Shown: positions 33,989 to 42,534 of the stretch, piece by piece | Position numbering within the stretch: position 1 is the first letter of the stretch | How the letters are laid out: the number at the start of each line of letters is the position of its first letter | DNA from: Spirochaetes bacterium GWB1_36_13 | Lineage (GTDB): Bacteria; Spirochaetota; GWB1-36-13 | Length of the DNA: 42,534 bases | Reading direction: 5' to 3' | Assembly (NCBI GenBank): GCA_001829155.1 | Contig: MIAO01000098.1 | Coordinates: 11,909 to 54,442 of the forward strand | Position numbers and translations under genes: made by a program | Notes under the pieces: generated by a model | What the model was told of the DNA's origin: nothing | Seen by the model: only the letters and a program-made list of their open reading frames with translations | Database searches by the model: none

Positions 33989-36777
33989 TTTTCCCCTTTC
34001 TCTTTGTTCAATTCAATGGTAAAAACAGCTCCCTGCGGAAGTTGATTGGACGCTTTAATAATAGCGTTGTAAGAAGATAAAATATTGTACACAATGTAAA
34101 GCCCCATCCCGCTGGATTCTTCTTTCGGATTGGTTGTGAAAAACGGGTCAAAAATTTTCTCAAGGTAATCTTTTTCAATACCGCTTCCGTTATCCGATAT
34201 CTGAATGATAATTTTTTCATCATTTTCAAAAGATTTTATCTCGATTTTTTTTCCGGATTTTTTTTCTTTATCTAAAGAGTTCACAGCGTTGTCTATTAAA
34301 TTAATTAAAATCTGCTGAAACTGAATTTCTGAAAATATAATTTTAGAAAGATTTTTTTCAAGATTTAATTGAATATTTATTTGATGAAGCATTAATTTTT
34401 GGGAAAGAAATTCTTTTGTTTTCGTTATTATTTGATTCACATCCACTGTTTCAAGCTTTAACTCTCCTTTGGATTTATAGCTGATTCTCATATGTTCAAT
34501 GATTTCAGAAATCCTATCCACTGTATGGGAAATTTTTTTAAAATAATCCATGACTTTTTCATAAGGATAGTCTTTATGCTGTTCATGCCAGTAGAGAGTG
34601 CTTGCGGTCATCATTTTAATCGACTGAAGAGGCTGATTGATCTCATGATTGATGGACGAGGCAAGAGTCCCGAGAGCTGCAAGTTTTTCGGTTTTTAAAA
34701 GAAGTTTTTCCTGGATCAGTTTTTCTCTTTCAATTTCCTGAATCTTTTCATAATCTTTTTTTCTCTTCCAGTCGCTTGCAAGCGCTTGAACCACAATAGA
34801 TAAAAAATTTCGGATATGTTTTTTCAGGCAGCCTGTCTTGCCCGGCACCAGAAATATCCCGTAAAAAGATTCCCCCAAAATGAGAGGAAAAGAATAAAAA
34901 CAGCGGCTTTTAAGATTTTTTAAAATAGATTGAAGTATTTTGGGAAGTTTTGCGTTTTGATAGATAAAAAGAATCTTTTTCATGGCATCTCTTTCGTTTT
35001 TTGAAAAAGAATTTATTTCTATGTTTTCAGGATACCGGATTTCTGAACCCGCTGATTCCGCTTTTTTAAAAAGTATTTCTGTCTCATCTTTTTGAAATAT
35101 GTAAAGAGCCAGATGGTTGATTTGAAAAGCCCGTGATATTTTTTCAAGAATTTGAGCAAAATTGAAATCGTCAAAACCCAGGTTGTTGATAAACGATAAA
35201 ATTTTGTTGACATTTTTTTGAATTTCATAAATCTGGCTCTTTTTTTCTTCCGCTTTTTTCTGCCGGGTAATATCCTGCATCTGCACAATAAAGTGTTTCG
35301 GAGTCCCTTCCAGCCAGCGGATCAGTGAAATATTAATTAAAACCCATTTTTCACTGCTGTTTTTATCATAAACCTTTCTTTCGATTTGAAAGGACGAAAG
35401 AGTTCCCGCAATAAGCTTCTGCACCCCTTTTTCTTCTTCATCATCCAAATCATTGCTTTTTTTTAATTCTTTCAGGTTCATTTTATAAAACTCCCGTCCG
35501 CTATACCCAAAAAGACCGACGAATGCCGGATTGACATTTAAAAAATTGCCCTCTGTATCTGAAACCGCAATAGCGATCCCGGATTCTTCAAAAAGGCTTC
35601 GAAACTCTTCCTCGCTTTCCCTGAGAGCTGTTTCAATGGTTTTGTAATCGGAAATATCTCTTCCTGAAAAAAGAACCGATTTTATTTCGTTTGAAGCTGA
35701 AAATTCAGGGATAAAAAAACAATCCAGCCAATAAGAACGGTTGATAAACATCTGAATTCTTTTTAAAATTTTGGTTTCAAAAACCGATAAAATCGTCTGT
35801 TCCAGTTTTTCAGCCGATTCTTTTAAGAAACTGATTTCATTGATTTTTTTTCCGATCAGGTTGTGAAAAGATTTTCCGGATATTTTTTCTACGATTGGAT
35901 TGGCATAGATTACTATCCTATCTAGATCAAATCTAATCACTAGATCCATCGTATTTTCAGCCAAATCTCTAAAAGACTCTTCTCTTTCCTTTAAAGCCTC
36001 CACCTGTTTTTTCTTTTCGCTGACATCAATCACGATTCCCCTGAGACCGACAGGGAGCTCGTTTTCATAAACGATTGACGAATGAATCATGACTGGAAGG
36101 AGGGTGCCGTCTTTTTTGATGATTTCGTATTCATTACCTCTTGAAGATTGATTTTGAATATTGTATTCAATGTTTTTTTTAATTTCAAGATGGTATTGAT
36201 CGGGAATAATGCTATAAACATTGACTTTTCCTGAAAAATCTTCTTGAGAGTATCCGAGTTTTTGATAGGCATTGGAATTGATATAAGTCAAATTCCCCTC
36301 CAAATCGCATTCATAGACAATCTCGGGTAAAATTTCAGAAAATTCATGAAGGGTTTTTTCTTTTTTTTGAAGTTCTGTTTTTAAATTTTTTTCTAAAGAA
36401 ATATCTTTGATAAAAGCAAAATTGATTTCCTCTTCTTCTTCACGAAAATAATGTGCGTGAATTTGGATGGGAATCATCTTTTGATCTTTTTTCCGATGAG
36501 TCGTTTCGATTTGAACCGCTTGATTGAGCCTCAATTTTTCCCAAAAAAGCCTCCATTTTTCCTGATCCAAATCAGGAGAAATGTCAAAAACACTCATTTC
36601 CAGAATTTCTTCAATAGAATAACCCAAAATACAGGAAGCTTTTTGATTGGCAAAAAGAAAAAAACCGTCTTGATCTGTCCAGAGTACTGCTTCAAGACTA
36701 TTTTCAATACTGGTTTGAAAAAGTTTTAGAAGTGTCTTTTGAGAAAAAGCTTCCGGTATTTTCTTTTGTTCCTTCAT
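33985..36777 (-). CDS. soluble multi-PAS/GAF sensor histidine kinase (partner of the NtrC-type regulator)
   Basis: A 930-residue kinase without membrane segments. Four PAS domains occupy about 15-510 (for example ANQKASCILGYSIEEILEM, INSNAYQKLGYSQEDF, ANPIVEKISGKSFHNLIGKK and NVNPAFVGLFGYSGREF). A GAF-like region lies at about 530-680. The HisKA helix holds His711 (SSINHEINQPLQS), followed by a HATPase with NLIDNAVNS, DNGSGIE and GMGLYIV. The INHEINQPL type resembles NtrB/DctB kinases. It overlaps the activator gene by 4 bases and starts 3 bases after a receiver gene. FlgS of Campylobacter is a comparable soluble kinase paired with an NtrC-type regulator of flagellar genes, though far shorter. 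Confidence 0.93.
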   Translation of the reverse strand: MKEQKKIPEAFSQKTLLKLFQTSIENSLEAVLWTDQDGFFLFANQKASCILGYSIEEILEMSVFDISPDLDQEKWRLFWEKLRLNQAVQIETTHRKKDQKMIPIQIHAHYFREEEEEINFAFIKDISLEKNLKTELQKKEKTLHEFSEILPEIVYECDLEGNLTYINSNAYQKLGYSQEDFSGKVNVYSIIPDQYHLEIKKNIEYNIQNQSSRGNEYEIIKKDGTLLPVMIHSSIVYENELPVGLRGIVIDVSEKKKQVEALKEREESFRDLAENTMDLVIRFDLDRIVIYANPIVEKISGKSFHNLIGKKINEISFLKESAEKLEQTILSVFETKILKRIQMFINRSYWLDCFFIPEFSASNEIKSVLFSGRDISDYKTIETALRESEEEFRSLFEESGIAIAVSDTEGNFLNVNPAFVGLFGYSGREFYKMNLKELKKSNDLDDEEEKGVQKLIAGTLSSFQIERKVYDKNSSEKWVLINISLIRWLEGTPKHFIVQMQDITRQKKAEEKKSQIYEIQKNVNKILSFINNLGFDDFNFAQILEKISRAFQINHLALYIFQKDETEILFKKAESAGSEIRYPENIEINSFSKNERDAMKKILFIYQNAKLPKILQSILKNLKSRCFYSFPLILGESFYGIFLVPGKTGCLKKHIRNFLSIVVQALASDWKRKKDYEKIQEIEREKLIQEKLLLKTEKLAALGTLASSINHEINQPLQSIKMMTASTLYWHEQHKDYPYEKVMDYFKKISHTVDRISEIIEHMRISYKSKGELKLETVDVNQIITKTKEFLSQKLMLHQINIQLNLEKNLSKIIFSEIQFQQILINLIDNAVNSLDKEKKSGKKIEIKSFENDEKIIIQISDNGSGIEKDYLEKIFDPFFTTNPKEESSGMGLYIVYNILSSYNAIIKASNQLPQGAVFTIELNKEKGEK

Positions 36778-36780
36778 TTT

Positions 36781-37176
36781 CTATCCTTCAAGGCATTTTT
36801 TTATGGTATGAATCAATTCATTCGATGTCCAAGGTTTTAAAATAAAAGCCTGTAAATTGCATTCTGACTGAAGCCGTTCTACCGCATCCGGGTCTGCTTG
36901 TCCTGATATCATCACGGTTTTCATTTTCGGATGATTTTGATTGACCCAGGCAAGAAACTCGTCGCCTTTCATACCGGGCATGAGCCAGTCAGAAATGACT
37001 AATACAATTTCTACGCCTTCTTTTTCAAGCTCTGCGATCACTTCCATAGCTTCCGAAGCGCTTTGGGCGCTCTCATAAACAAACTCATTGCCAAAAAAAC
37101 CTTTCAGCTGTTTTTTCAAAACAAACAATATCATCGGTTCATCATCCACGCAGAGTATTGCTTTTTTTTGATCCAT
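36781..37176 (-). CDS. single-domain response regulator between two histidine kinases
   Basis: A 131-residue receiver: CVDDEPMILFVLKK, phospho-acceptor in LVISDWLMPGMKGDEF, VMISGQAD, and Lys-Pro in FILKPWTSNEL. The DWLMPGMKGDEF pattern and the ending resemble stand-alone receivers associated with hybrid-type kinases rather than CheY. It lies 5 bases after the membrane kinase and 3 before the soluble kinase, so it may shuttle phosphate between them or act as a sink. GAGGA precedes the ATG. Confidence 0.92.
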   Translation of the reverse strand: MDQKKAILCVDDEPMILFVLKKQLKGFFGNEFVYESAQSASEAMEVIAELEKEGVEIVLVISDWLMPGMKGDEFLAWVNQNHPKMKTVMISGQADPDAVERLQSECNLQAFILKPWTSNELIHTIKKCLEG

Positions 37177-37181
37177 GCTTT

Positions 37182-39998
37182 TTAATCCTCGCTTTTTAGG
37201 TAAATATAAAAAACCGTTTTTCCGGGAACGCTTTCAAAATCGATTTTTCCGCCTATTTCTTCCACTATTTTCCTGCAGATATCCAGTCCCAATCCAGTCC
37301 CCTCGCCTGCTTTTTTAGTTGTAAAAAACGGCTCAAAAATTTTATTTTTTATTTCTTTTGAAATCCCGGGACCATTGTCTTCAAATGAAACCAGCGCCTG
37401 ACCGTTTTTTGTTTGAATTCCTATTTCAATTTTTCCCTGGTATTTCATCGCTTGCAAGGCGTTGTTCAAAAGATTGATCCAGACTTGGTTTAATTTTTCA
37501 GGATAAGAAAGGACTTTTAGATTTTCTTCGTAGTTTCTGACTACCTCCACTCTGTATTTGTATTGGGAATGATAGAGGGTCAAAACTGTTTCAATGCTGT
37601 TTTTCAAATCCGTTTTCTGAAGAGGTTCATTGTTTTGATGATGGCTGTAGGTTTTTAAAGCAAAAACTACCTTTGAGGCTTTTTCAGATGCCATTTGAAT
37701 GATTTTAGAAGACATGCTGATATGAGAAAGGTTGTAAGCCATTTCAATGATTTTTTGATAATTTTTCGAATCAAATAATGAATCTAAAATTTCTTCTTCT
37801 CCTGAATACCCTATTTCACACAAAAATTCAGCCAGTTCTTTTTCCATTATGTTTTTTGATTCCAAAAGGCGGGTAAGCATTTTTTTTCTTTTCCGGAAAT
37901 CTTTTGTGTTTTCTTCTGAGAAATCAAAAGAGAGCGCTTTTTTTCTCAATATTTCAAAATATTTTTTTTCTTTTTCCGATAAATGAAGCGAGTCAAAATA
38001 AACTAAATCGGTTGCTTTTTCTAAAGAGTCCAAAACCATGTTGCCGGAAGAAACGATTGCACCAAGCGGAGTGTTCATTTCATGAGCGATTCCGGCGATT
38101 AAATTTCCGAGCGCCGCCATTTTTGCAGACTCAATAATTTTTTCCTGAGCGGTTTTCAAACTGTCATAAGCTTTTTCAAGCTCAATATTATTTTTGATTA
38201 AAATCTGATTTGAGGTATCCAGTTCTTCATTGGCGGCTTCGAGCTGAGCGGTCCGTTCAATAACTTTCTGCTCCAGAGTTTCATTCAGTTCTTTGATCTG
38301 AACTTCTTTTTCTTTGCGTTCTGAAATATTACGGCCGATTCCCAATACTCCCATCAACTGACCGTTTTTTCCGTAAACAGGAGTTTTAATTGTTTCTAAT
38401 ATTTCTTTATGTCCGTCGCTGGCAAAAACAATTTCTTCTTCGTTTATGGAAGGTTTTCCCATTTCCATTGCGATTCTGTCTTTATTGCGGAAAAAATCAG
38501 CCAGCGCTTTATCCACAAAATCATAATCCGTTTTCCCGATAATATCTTCTTTTTTTGCCCCAAAAAAATCTTCAAAACGGTGATTGCATTCAAGATAAAC
38601 CCCATTTTCATCTTTTAGCCAGACTAGATCGGGAATTGTATCGATCAAAGTTTTGATTTGAGCTTCTTTTTTAATAAAATCTTCTACTGCTTTTTCCCGT
38701 TCTGTAATATCAATCCCGACACCCAGAAAAAAATCGTATTTTTGTCCATGAAATACAGGGATTCCATGCCATTCACAAACTAAAACATGTCCATCTTTTG
38801 CTAAAACACGAGAGACATTAATTGTGTTTTTTCTTTCATCTATGATTTGTTTAAAAATTTCTTTCAAAATAATCTGATCTTGATTAGGAACAAATAATGA
38901 CAGATAATCTTTCCCAATGACTTCTGATTCGCTATAACCTAAAGAATTTAACATTGACTGATTGATTTTTATCACCCTGCCGTCACTCCCGATAGCGACA
39001 AAAAATGAAGGGGAAGACTGAATTAAAATTTCGTTCAACTCTTTTTCTGTTTTTAAAACTTCTTCTGTTTCTTTTCTTTGACTAATATCTCTTACGACTG
39101 CGATGACATAAACTTCTTCCGAAAGAACAATTTTTTTTAAAGACACTTCCACCCAAAACAAATCTCCGTTTTTCTTTTTTGCGTGCCAATAAAAAGGAGC
39201 TGTTTGTTCTAAAGAAATTTTCTGTAAAGCTTCTTCTTGAGTATATTCCTTTTCGTCAGCGCTAAAAACATCAATCTTTTTTCCAATTATTTCATCTTTG
39301 GAAGAATATCCATACATTTTCAGCATAGTTTCATTAACATCAACCACAATTCCGCTGCTTTCTTCATGAATGAAAACTGCATCATTAATTTTATTGAAAA
39401 TAGTTTCAAAACGCTTTTCCAAAAATTCTCTTTTTGACTGATAAACGATTAAGAAACAAAGTAAGGCTAAATCGATAGGATAGAAAAAAATAAAAGAAAA
39501 AAGAATCTGATGAACAATATCCCAAAAATGAGGAATAAGTAAGGCCCATAAAAGACCTTGAACAACCAAAATTAGCCCTATTCCTGAAAAAATAATTATT
39601 TTAAAGTGAAAAACCTTTTTTTTCCAAATCTTGTGAATTAAAATTCCAGTCAAGGCGCTTGTAACAATAACTCCAAGACCCGGGAGCATCCCCACTCCGC
39701 CGATTATATATCTTGATATTCCAGATAATACAGCGGTAATAATTGCCGGCAGCGGACCAAAAAAAATACCCGCTACACATGGGATCTCAAATCTTCCAAT
39801 GATTCCAGAAACTTCACTTATTTTCACCTGCATGCTGACTATCGCTATAAGTCCGAAAACTATTCCTAAAATAATTTTTTGACTGATCCTATTTATTTTT
39901 TTGAGCTTTGGGTTAATGAATGTATAGATAAAAACTAAAGAAAATAAAATGGTAAGATTTTGAATAAGATTTAAAATTGTCTTAAAAAAATTTTCCAT
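37182..39998 (-). CDS. membrane histidine kinase with 5TM-LYT sensor and PAS domains
   Basis: A 938-residue kinase. The first 190 residues form a 5TMR-LYT-like membrane sensor (six or so helices, with VAGIFFGPLPAIITAVLSGI and YIIGGVGMLPGLGV, the family's Gly-rich turn). Three PAS domains follow at about 200-570, with PAC segments such as VIAVVRDISQRKE and GVLGIGRNISERKE. A coiled coil covers 570-630. HisKA has His639 (IAGIAHEMNTPLGAI), with an inserted helical region before the HATPase (NLLNNALQA, EDNGPGI, GTGLGLDI). LYT-type sensors are known from LytS, which answers pyruvate or membrane state. It starts the four-gene phosphorelay operon, downstream of a sigma-70-like promoter. Confidence 0.93.
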   Translation of the reverse strand: MENFFKTILNLIQNLTILFSLVFIYTFINPKLKKINRISQKIILGIVFGLIAIVSMQVKISEVSGIIGRFEIPCVAGIFFGPLPAIITAVLSGISRYIIGGVGMLPGLGVIVTSALTGILIHKIWKKKVFHFKIIIFSGIGLILVVQGLLWALLIPHFWDIVHQILFSFIFFYPIDLALLCFLIVYQSKREFLEKRFETIFNKINDAVFIHEESSGIVVDVNETMLKMYGYSSKDEIIGKKIDVFSADEKEYTQEEALQKISLEQTAPFYWHAKKKNGDLFWVEVSLKKIVLSEEVYVIAVVRDISQRKETEEVLKTEKELNEILIQSSPSFFVAIGSDGRVIKINQSMLNSLGYSESEVIGKDYLSLFVPNQDQIILKEIFKQIIDERKNTINVSRVLAKDGHVLVCEWHGIPVFHGQKYDFFLGVGIDITEREKAVEDFIKKEAQIKTLIDTIPDLVWLKDENGVYLECNHRFEDFFGAKKEDIIGKTDYDFVDKALADFFRNKDRIAMEMGKPSINEEEIVFASDGHKEILETIKTPVYGKNGQLMGVLGIGRNISERKEKEVQIKELNETLEQKVIERTAQLEAANEELDTSNQILIKNNIELEKAYDSLKTAQEKIIESAKMAALGNLIAGIAHEMNTPLGAIVSSGNMVLDSLEKATDLVYFDSLHLSEKEKKYFEILRKKALSFDFSEENTKDFRKRKKMLTRLLESKNIMEKELAEFLCEIGYSGEEEILDSLFDSKNYQKIIEMAYNLSHISMSSKIIQMASEKASKVVFALKTYSHHQNNEPLQKTDLKNSIETVLTLYHSQYKYRVEVVRNYEENLKVLSYPEKLNQVWINLLNNALQAMKYQGKIEIGIQTKNGQALVSFEDNGPGISKEIKNKIFEPFFTTKKAGEGTGLGLDICRKIVEEIGGKIDFESVPGKTVFYIYLKSED

Positions 39999-40113
39999 TC
40001 TTTACAACCCACAGTTTAGCCAAAAAAACTTATATTTTTATTTTTTTTATTTGAAATAAAACTTTATAAGAAACTTAAAATATTGCGATTATATTTTATA
40101 ATAACTCAGATTT

Positions 40114-40142
40114 TAATAAAACAGAATTTTTTTTCTTGTCAA
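40114..40142 (-). promoter_or_regulatory. sigma-70-type promoter of the phosphorelay operon
   Basis: On the minus strand a perfect TTGACA (40142-40137) is followed after 17 bases by TTATTA (40119-40114). The -35 box is ideal and the -10 box weak. It lies about 115 bases upstream of the membrane kinase ATG, leaving a long AT-rich leader in which I see no structured element. No -24/-12 site is present here, so the kinases and activator seem to be made by the housekeeping polymerase. Confidence 0.55.
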
Positions 40143-40208
40143 GAAAAAAGAAGGATTATTCTTAAAGTTTAAAGTTTAAGCTTAGGTGTAATTAGAAATT
40201 TTTATTGC

Positions 40209-40250
40209 GGGTCGTTGAGCGGAGTCGAAACGAGAGTAGCGGCTCCGCTT
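40209..40250. repeat. dispersed repeat, type 3 (GGTCGTTGAGCGGAGTCGAAACG)
   Basis: A GC-rich island in the 258-base gap between the membrane kinase and the last receptor. It begins with GGGTCGTTGAGCGGAGTCGA, a core I recognise as a widespread bacterial repeat, and folds through AGCGGAG (40218-40224) and CTCCGCT (40243-40249). It ends 8 bases after the receptor stop on the minus strand. It may be a fragment of a longer element, since the usual second arm CGACC is missing. Confidence 0.65.
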
Positions 40251-40257
40251 AAAAAAA

Positions 40258-42450
40258 TCAGTGATTTGAGTGTTTTTCACCATTCTGCTTGATTTCTGAA
40301 GCTATTTTTTTCTTAATCTGACCCAACATTTCAGGAGAAATCGATTCCAGCATTGTTTTTTGATTTTCTTCCTGTCTGATTTTCAACAGCTTGAATTTTG
40401 AAATCATATCTTTCAATGAAAAAGCCTGAGAAGAAAGTTCTTCTGAAATAGACGCCGTCTCTTCCGCATAGGCTGAATTCTGCTGGGTCACCTGCTCTAT
40501 CTGGGAAAGCCCTTCCTGAATCTGCTGAAGCGCCTGAGACTGCTCCTTGCTGGAAGAAGTAATTTCTATGACAATATTGGTGACTTTATTGACCACTTCC
40601 ATGATCTCCTGAAGATACTCGGCCGTTGCTTCCACCTGCTTGCTGCCTTTATTAATGTTTATAATGGATTCTTCCACCATTTGAGTGGTTTCTTTCACCG
40701 CTTCACCGCTTCTTAAAGCAAGATTTCTGACCTCTTCCGCAACTACGGCAAAACCCTTTCCGTATTTTCCGGCCCGCGCTGCCTCTACATTGGCATTGAG
40801 AGCAAGGAGGTTGGTTTGAAAAGCAATATTATCGATCACTTTCACAATTTTTTTGATTTCTTCGGAAGAGAGATTGATCTTCTCCATACCGCTCACCAAA
40901 GCAAACATCTGCTGGTTTCCTATCTCTGCTTTTTGTTTTGCCGTTTCAGCCAGTATTTTTGCCTCAATTGCGTTTTCCGCGTTCAATTTTGCCTGCGAAT
41001 TAATCTCAGTAACAGAAGAAGTAATTTCTTCCAATGAACTAGCCTGTTCTGAGGCTCCCGATGAAAGAGACTGGCTCGCCTGAGAAACCTGCCGGGTAGC
41101 GCCCGATACCTGTTCAGCCGAGCTGTCCACTTCTCCCAAAATATTATTTAAAGAAGAAAGCATCTTCGCCAGCGCCAGACCAAAAGAGTCTTTTTCCGAG
41201 GCAAGCTCTACTTTTATCGTGAAATCTCCCGACCCTTCAGCGATTTTTTGCACAATTTCCAATTTTGATTTCAGAGAATGGATCATTTTATTAAATGACT
41301 CTGTCAGGAGTCCGATTTCATCTTTTCCTGTTTCAGTGTTTTCTTTTATACTTAAATCTCCCTCTGCAATGCGGGAAGCGATTCCCACCAGTTCTGTAAT
41401 CGGCTTTGACAGTTTCATGGAGATAAGGATAATGATTCCAACCAGAATCAAAAGAGAAATAATTCCAATGATAATCAATGTTTTGAAAACCTGTCTTGAT
41501 TTCTCCAGAACCTTATCCATCTCAATAGAAACCCCGAATGTCCATGGTGTGTTTGTTTCTCCTATATGAACTGGTGCGTAAGCTACAATAGAATCACTCG
41601 CGCCAGACACACCTTTTTTAAGAATTAAAAAATTTTCTCCTTTCTGAATTTTTTCAATAATACTGTATTTAGTATTAAAATCATTATCCACAGCTGAAAT
41701 ATTTTTTCCGATGAGATTTTCATCCGGGTTCCCGACAAAAGTTCCGTCGTTGGACTGTAAAAACGCATAACCTGTTTCATAAGGCTTAATCTTTAAGATC
41801 ATTTCCTGAAAAAACGAAAGAGCTATATCCACTCCTGTAATCCCGTAAAACTTATTTTCAATGACAATCGGTATCACAAAACTTGTCAAAAGAACCTCTT
41901 TTCCGGCAATAGGGTATAAATACGGGTTAATCACAGATTCTCTTTTACTCTTTTTAGGTATCAGATAGTAGTCTCCTGCCCCTTCTTTTTCATAGTCTAA
42001 TAAAGGCTCTACAATAATTTTACCGGAGCCCCTGTTCCAGTAAGGAATATATCTTCCTGTTGCATCGGTTGCCGGCATGTTTCTATAATTAACATCATTT
42101 CCATCCAGTGCATTCGGCTCCCATAAAGTGTAAGTGCCTAAAAATTCGAGATTATCTATCAGAGTTTGTTTTAAAATTGAATCCATTACGGTTCTATCAG
42201 TTGAATTTTTTAATTTTATCCCTTTAAAAACCTGAGAGAGAGTGCGGGCACTCTCCAGTGCTGTCTGAAGTTTTGATTCTACTTCATTCGCGTATTTTGA
42301 AGCAATATTTTGTGCTTCTTTATATGCGTTTTCCTTTGCCTCATTTATCATTTTAAAACTTACAAACCATACTATAAAAGTAAAAACAATCACCAGCGGA
42401 ATCAGTATAAACAACAGCAGCCTGTTTCTCATTTTCAAATTTTTCAGCAT
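40258..42450 (-). CDS. methyl-accepting chemotaxis protein with dCache sensor
   Basis: A 730-residue receptor starting at the ATG at 42450, with a GGGGGG stretch 8 bases upstream as ribosome site; the in-frame ATG at 42465 has none. TM1 is at about 9-31. The dCache_1 domain at 35-320 has [35 protein letters not shown] and [12 protein letters not shown], a very common dCache subtype. TM2 is at about 325-347, followed by HAMP, the second HAMP-like piece and a signalling hairpin with [20 protein letters not shown]. It shares the whole C-terminal half with the two operon receptors, which indicates duplication within the lineage. The sensor differs, so the ligand should differ too. Confidence 0.95.
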   Translation of the reverse strand: MLKNLKMRNRLLLFILIPLVIVFTFIVWFVSFKMINEAKENAYKEAQNIASKYANEVESKLQTALESARTLSQVFKGIKLKNSTDRTVMDSILKQTLIDNLEFLGTYTLWEPNALDGNDVNYRNMPATDATGRYIPYWNRGSGKIIVEPLLDYEKEGAGDYYLIPKKSKRESVINPYLYPIAGKEVLLTSFVIPIVIENKFYGITGVDIALSFFQEMILKIKPYETGYAFLQSNDGTFVGNPDENLIGKNISAVDNDFNTKYSIIEKIQKGENFLILKKGVSGASDSIVAYAPVHIGETNTPWTFGVSIEMDKVLEKSRQVFKTLIIIGIISLLILVGIIILISMKLSKPITELVGIASRIAEGDLSIKENTETGKDEIGLLTESFNKMIHSLKSKLEIVQKIAEGSGDFTIKVELASEKDSFGLALAKMLSSLNNILGEVDSSAEQVSGATRQVSQASQSLSSGASEQASSLEEITSSVTEINSQAKLNAENAIEAKILAETAKQKAEIGNQQMFALVSGMEKINLSSEEIKKIVKVIDNIAFQTNLLALNANVEAARAGKYGKGFAVVAEEVRNLALRSGEAVKETTQMVEESIININKGSKQVEATAEYLQEIMEVVNKVTNIVIEITSSSKEQSQALQQIQEGLSQIEQVTQQNSAYAEETASISEELSSQAFSLKDMISKFKLLKIRQEENQKTMLESISPEMLGQIKKKIASEIKQNGEKHSNH

Positions 42451-42493
42451 TTCAAAACCCCCCATTCATCGCAATGATACATTTTATATCTTT

Positions 42494-42511
42494 ATGCAAG
42501 AAAAATACCAA
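42494..42511 (-). promoter_or_regulatory. sigma-54 (-24/-12) promoter of the dCache receptor gene
   Basis: On the minus strand TTGGTATTTTTCTTGCAT has GG (42509-42508) and GC (42497-42496) exactly 10 bases apart. It matches the cheA promoter in 16 of 18 positions. The predicted transcript starts about 34 bases before the ATG. Sequence further upstream, where activator sites would be, is cut by the window edge. Confidence 0.78.
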
Positions 42512-42534
42512 ACTATAAAACAATATATAAGTTA

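Noticed and set aside
40243-40257. AGCGG-AG-CCGCT after the last receptor gene as an intrinsic terminator
   Set aside because: The loop is too small and no U-run follows on the minus strand; it is better explained as part of the repeat.

Overview
The window is AT-rich bacterial chromosome, densely coded and largely organised in long, tightly spaced operons. It carries a stator operon in the order flbD-motA-motB, a complete chemotaxis set (CheA, CheW, CheR, CheB, CheD, CheX, CheY-like proteins, several receptors), lipoprotein-type signals, bacterial XPB helicase and MEP-pathway ispG. This points to a flagellated diderm with sigma-54 control of chemotaxis. The flbD-motA-motB order, CheX/CheD and XPB recall spirochaetes, but deep-branching or candidate phyla would fit as well. 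The sequence alone does not settle the lineage.

Layout. 1-2219 (minus): the 5' part of ispG and an exported TPR protein. 2365-5583: a zinc-binding (CZB) chemoreceptor, an unrecognised tail-anchored protein and an ankyrin-like protein. 5618-5704: a palindromic dispersed repeat. 5822-7051: two unrecognised membrane proteins. 7152-11105 (plus): flbD-motA-motB, a TIM-barrel sugar-isomerase-like protein, a TrkA/KtrA-type potassium gating protein and an RluB-type pseudouridine synthase. 11110-11232: a second, unrelated palindromic repeat. 11268-11897: a methyltransferase interrupted by one in-frame TAG. 11901-20123 (minus): ten closely spaced genes, namely ribH, a CYTH protein, an HD-GYP response regulator, a receiver-ATPase fusion, mtaB, XPB, a small lipoprotein, a GWWG-motif protein, an M50 protease and a TPR-M23 peptidase whose signal peptide is out of frame.

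20236-32342 (minus) is an 11-gene chemotaxis operon: cheA - mcp - cheW - mcp - cheR - cheB - cheD - REC - cheX - divergent MCP-like - cheY. It is preceded by a well-spaced -24/-12 (sigma-54) promoter and, further upstream, by two pairs of 12-bp direct repeats placed like enhancer sites. 32567-39998 (minus) is a four-gene phosphorelay operon (membrane 5TM-LYT/PAS kinase, single receiver, soluble PAS/GAF kinase, NtrC-type activator) with a sigma-70-like promoter. The last gene (40258-42450) is a dCache chemoreceptor with its own sigma-54 promoter, nearly identical to that of cheA.

The most coherent reading is a regulatory circuit. A housekeeping-promoter operon makes two kinases and an NtrC-type activator, which would switch on the chemotaxis operon and the separate receptor gene through sigma-54. 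CheA has an unusual architecture (REC-HPt-HPt-tandem MshEN-like motif-kinase-CheW), and an HD-GYP protein is encoded nearby, so a link to c-di-GMP is possible but unproven. Several tracts could make expression unstable: G8 in motA, a run of A/T homopolymers at the M23 lipoprotein start, and the TAG in the methyltransferase. No gene-free stretch exceeds 300 bases; the longest (39999-40257) holds the phosphorelay promoter and a third repeat type. I saw no tRNA, rRNA, CRISPR array or transposase gene.
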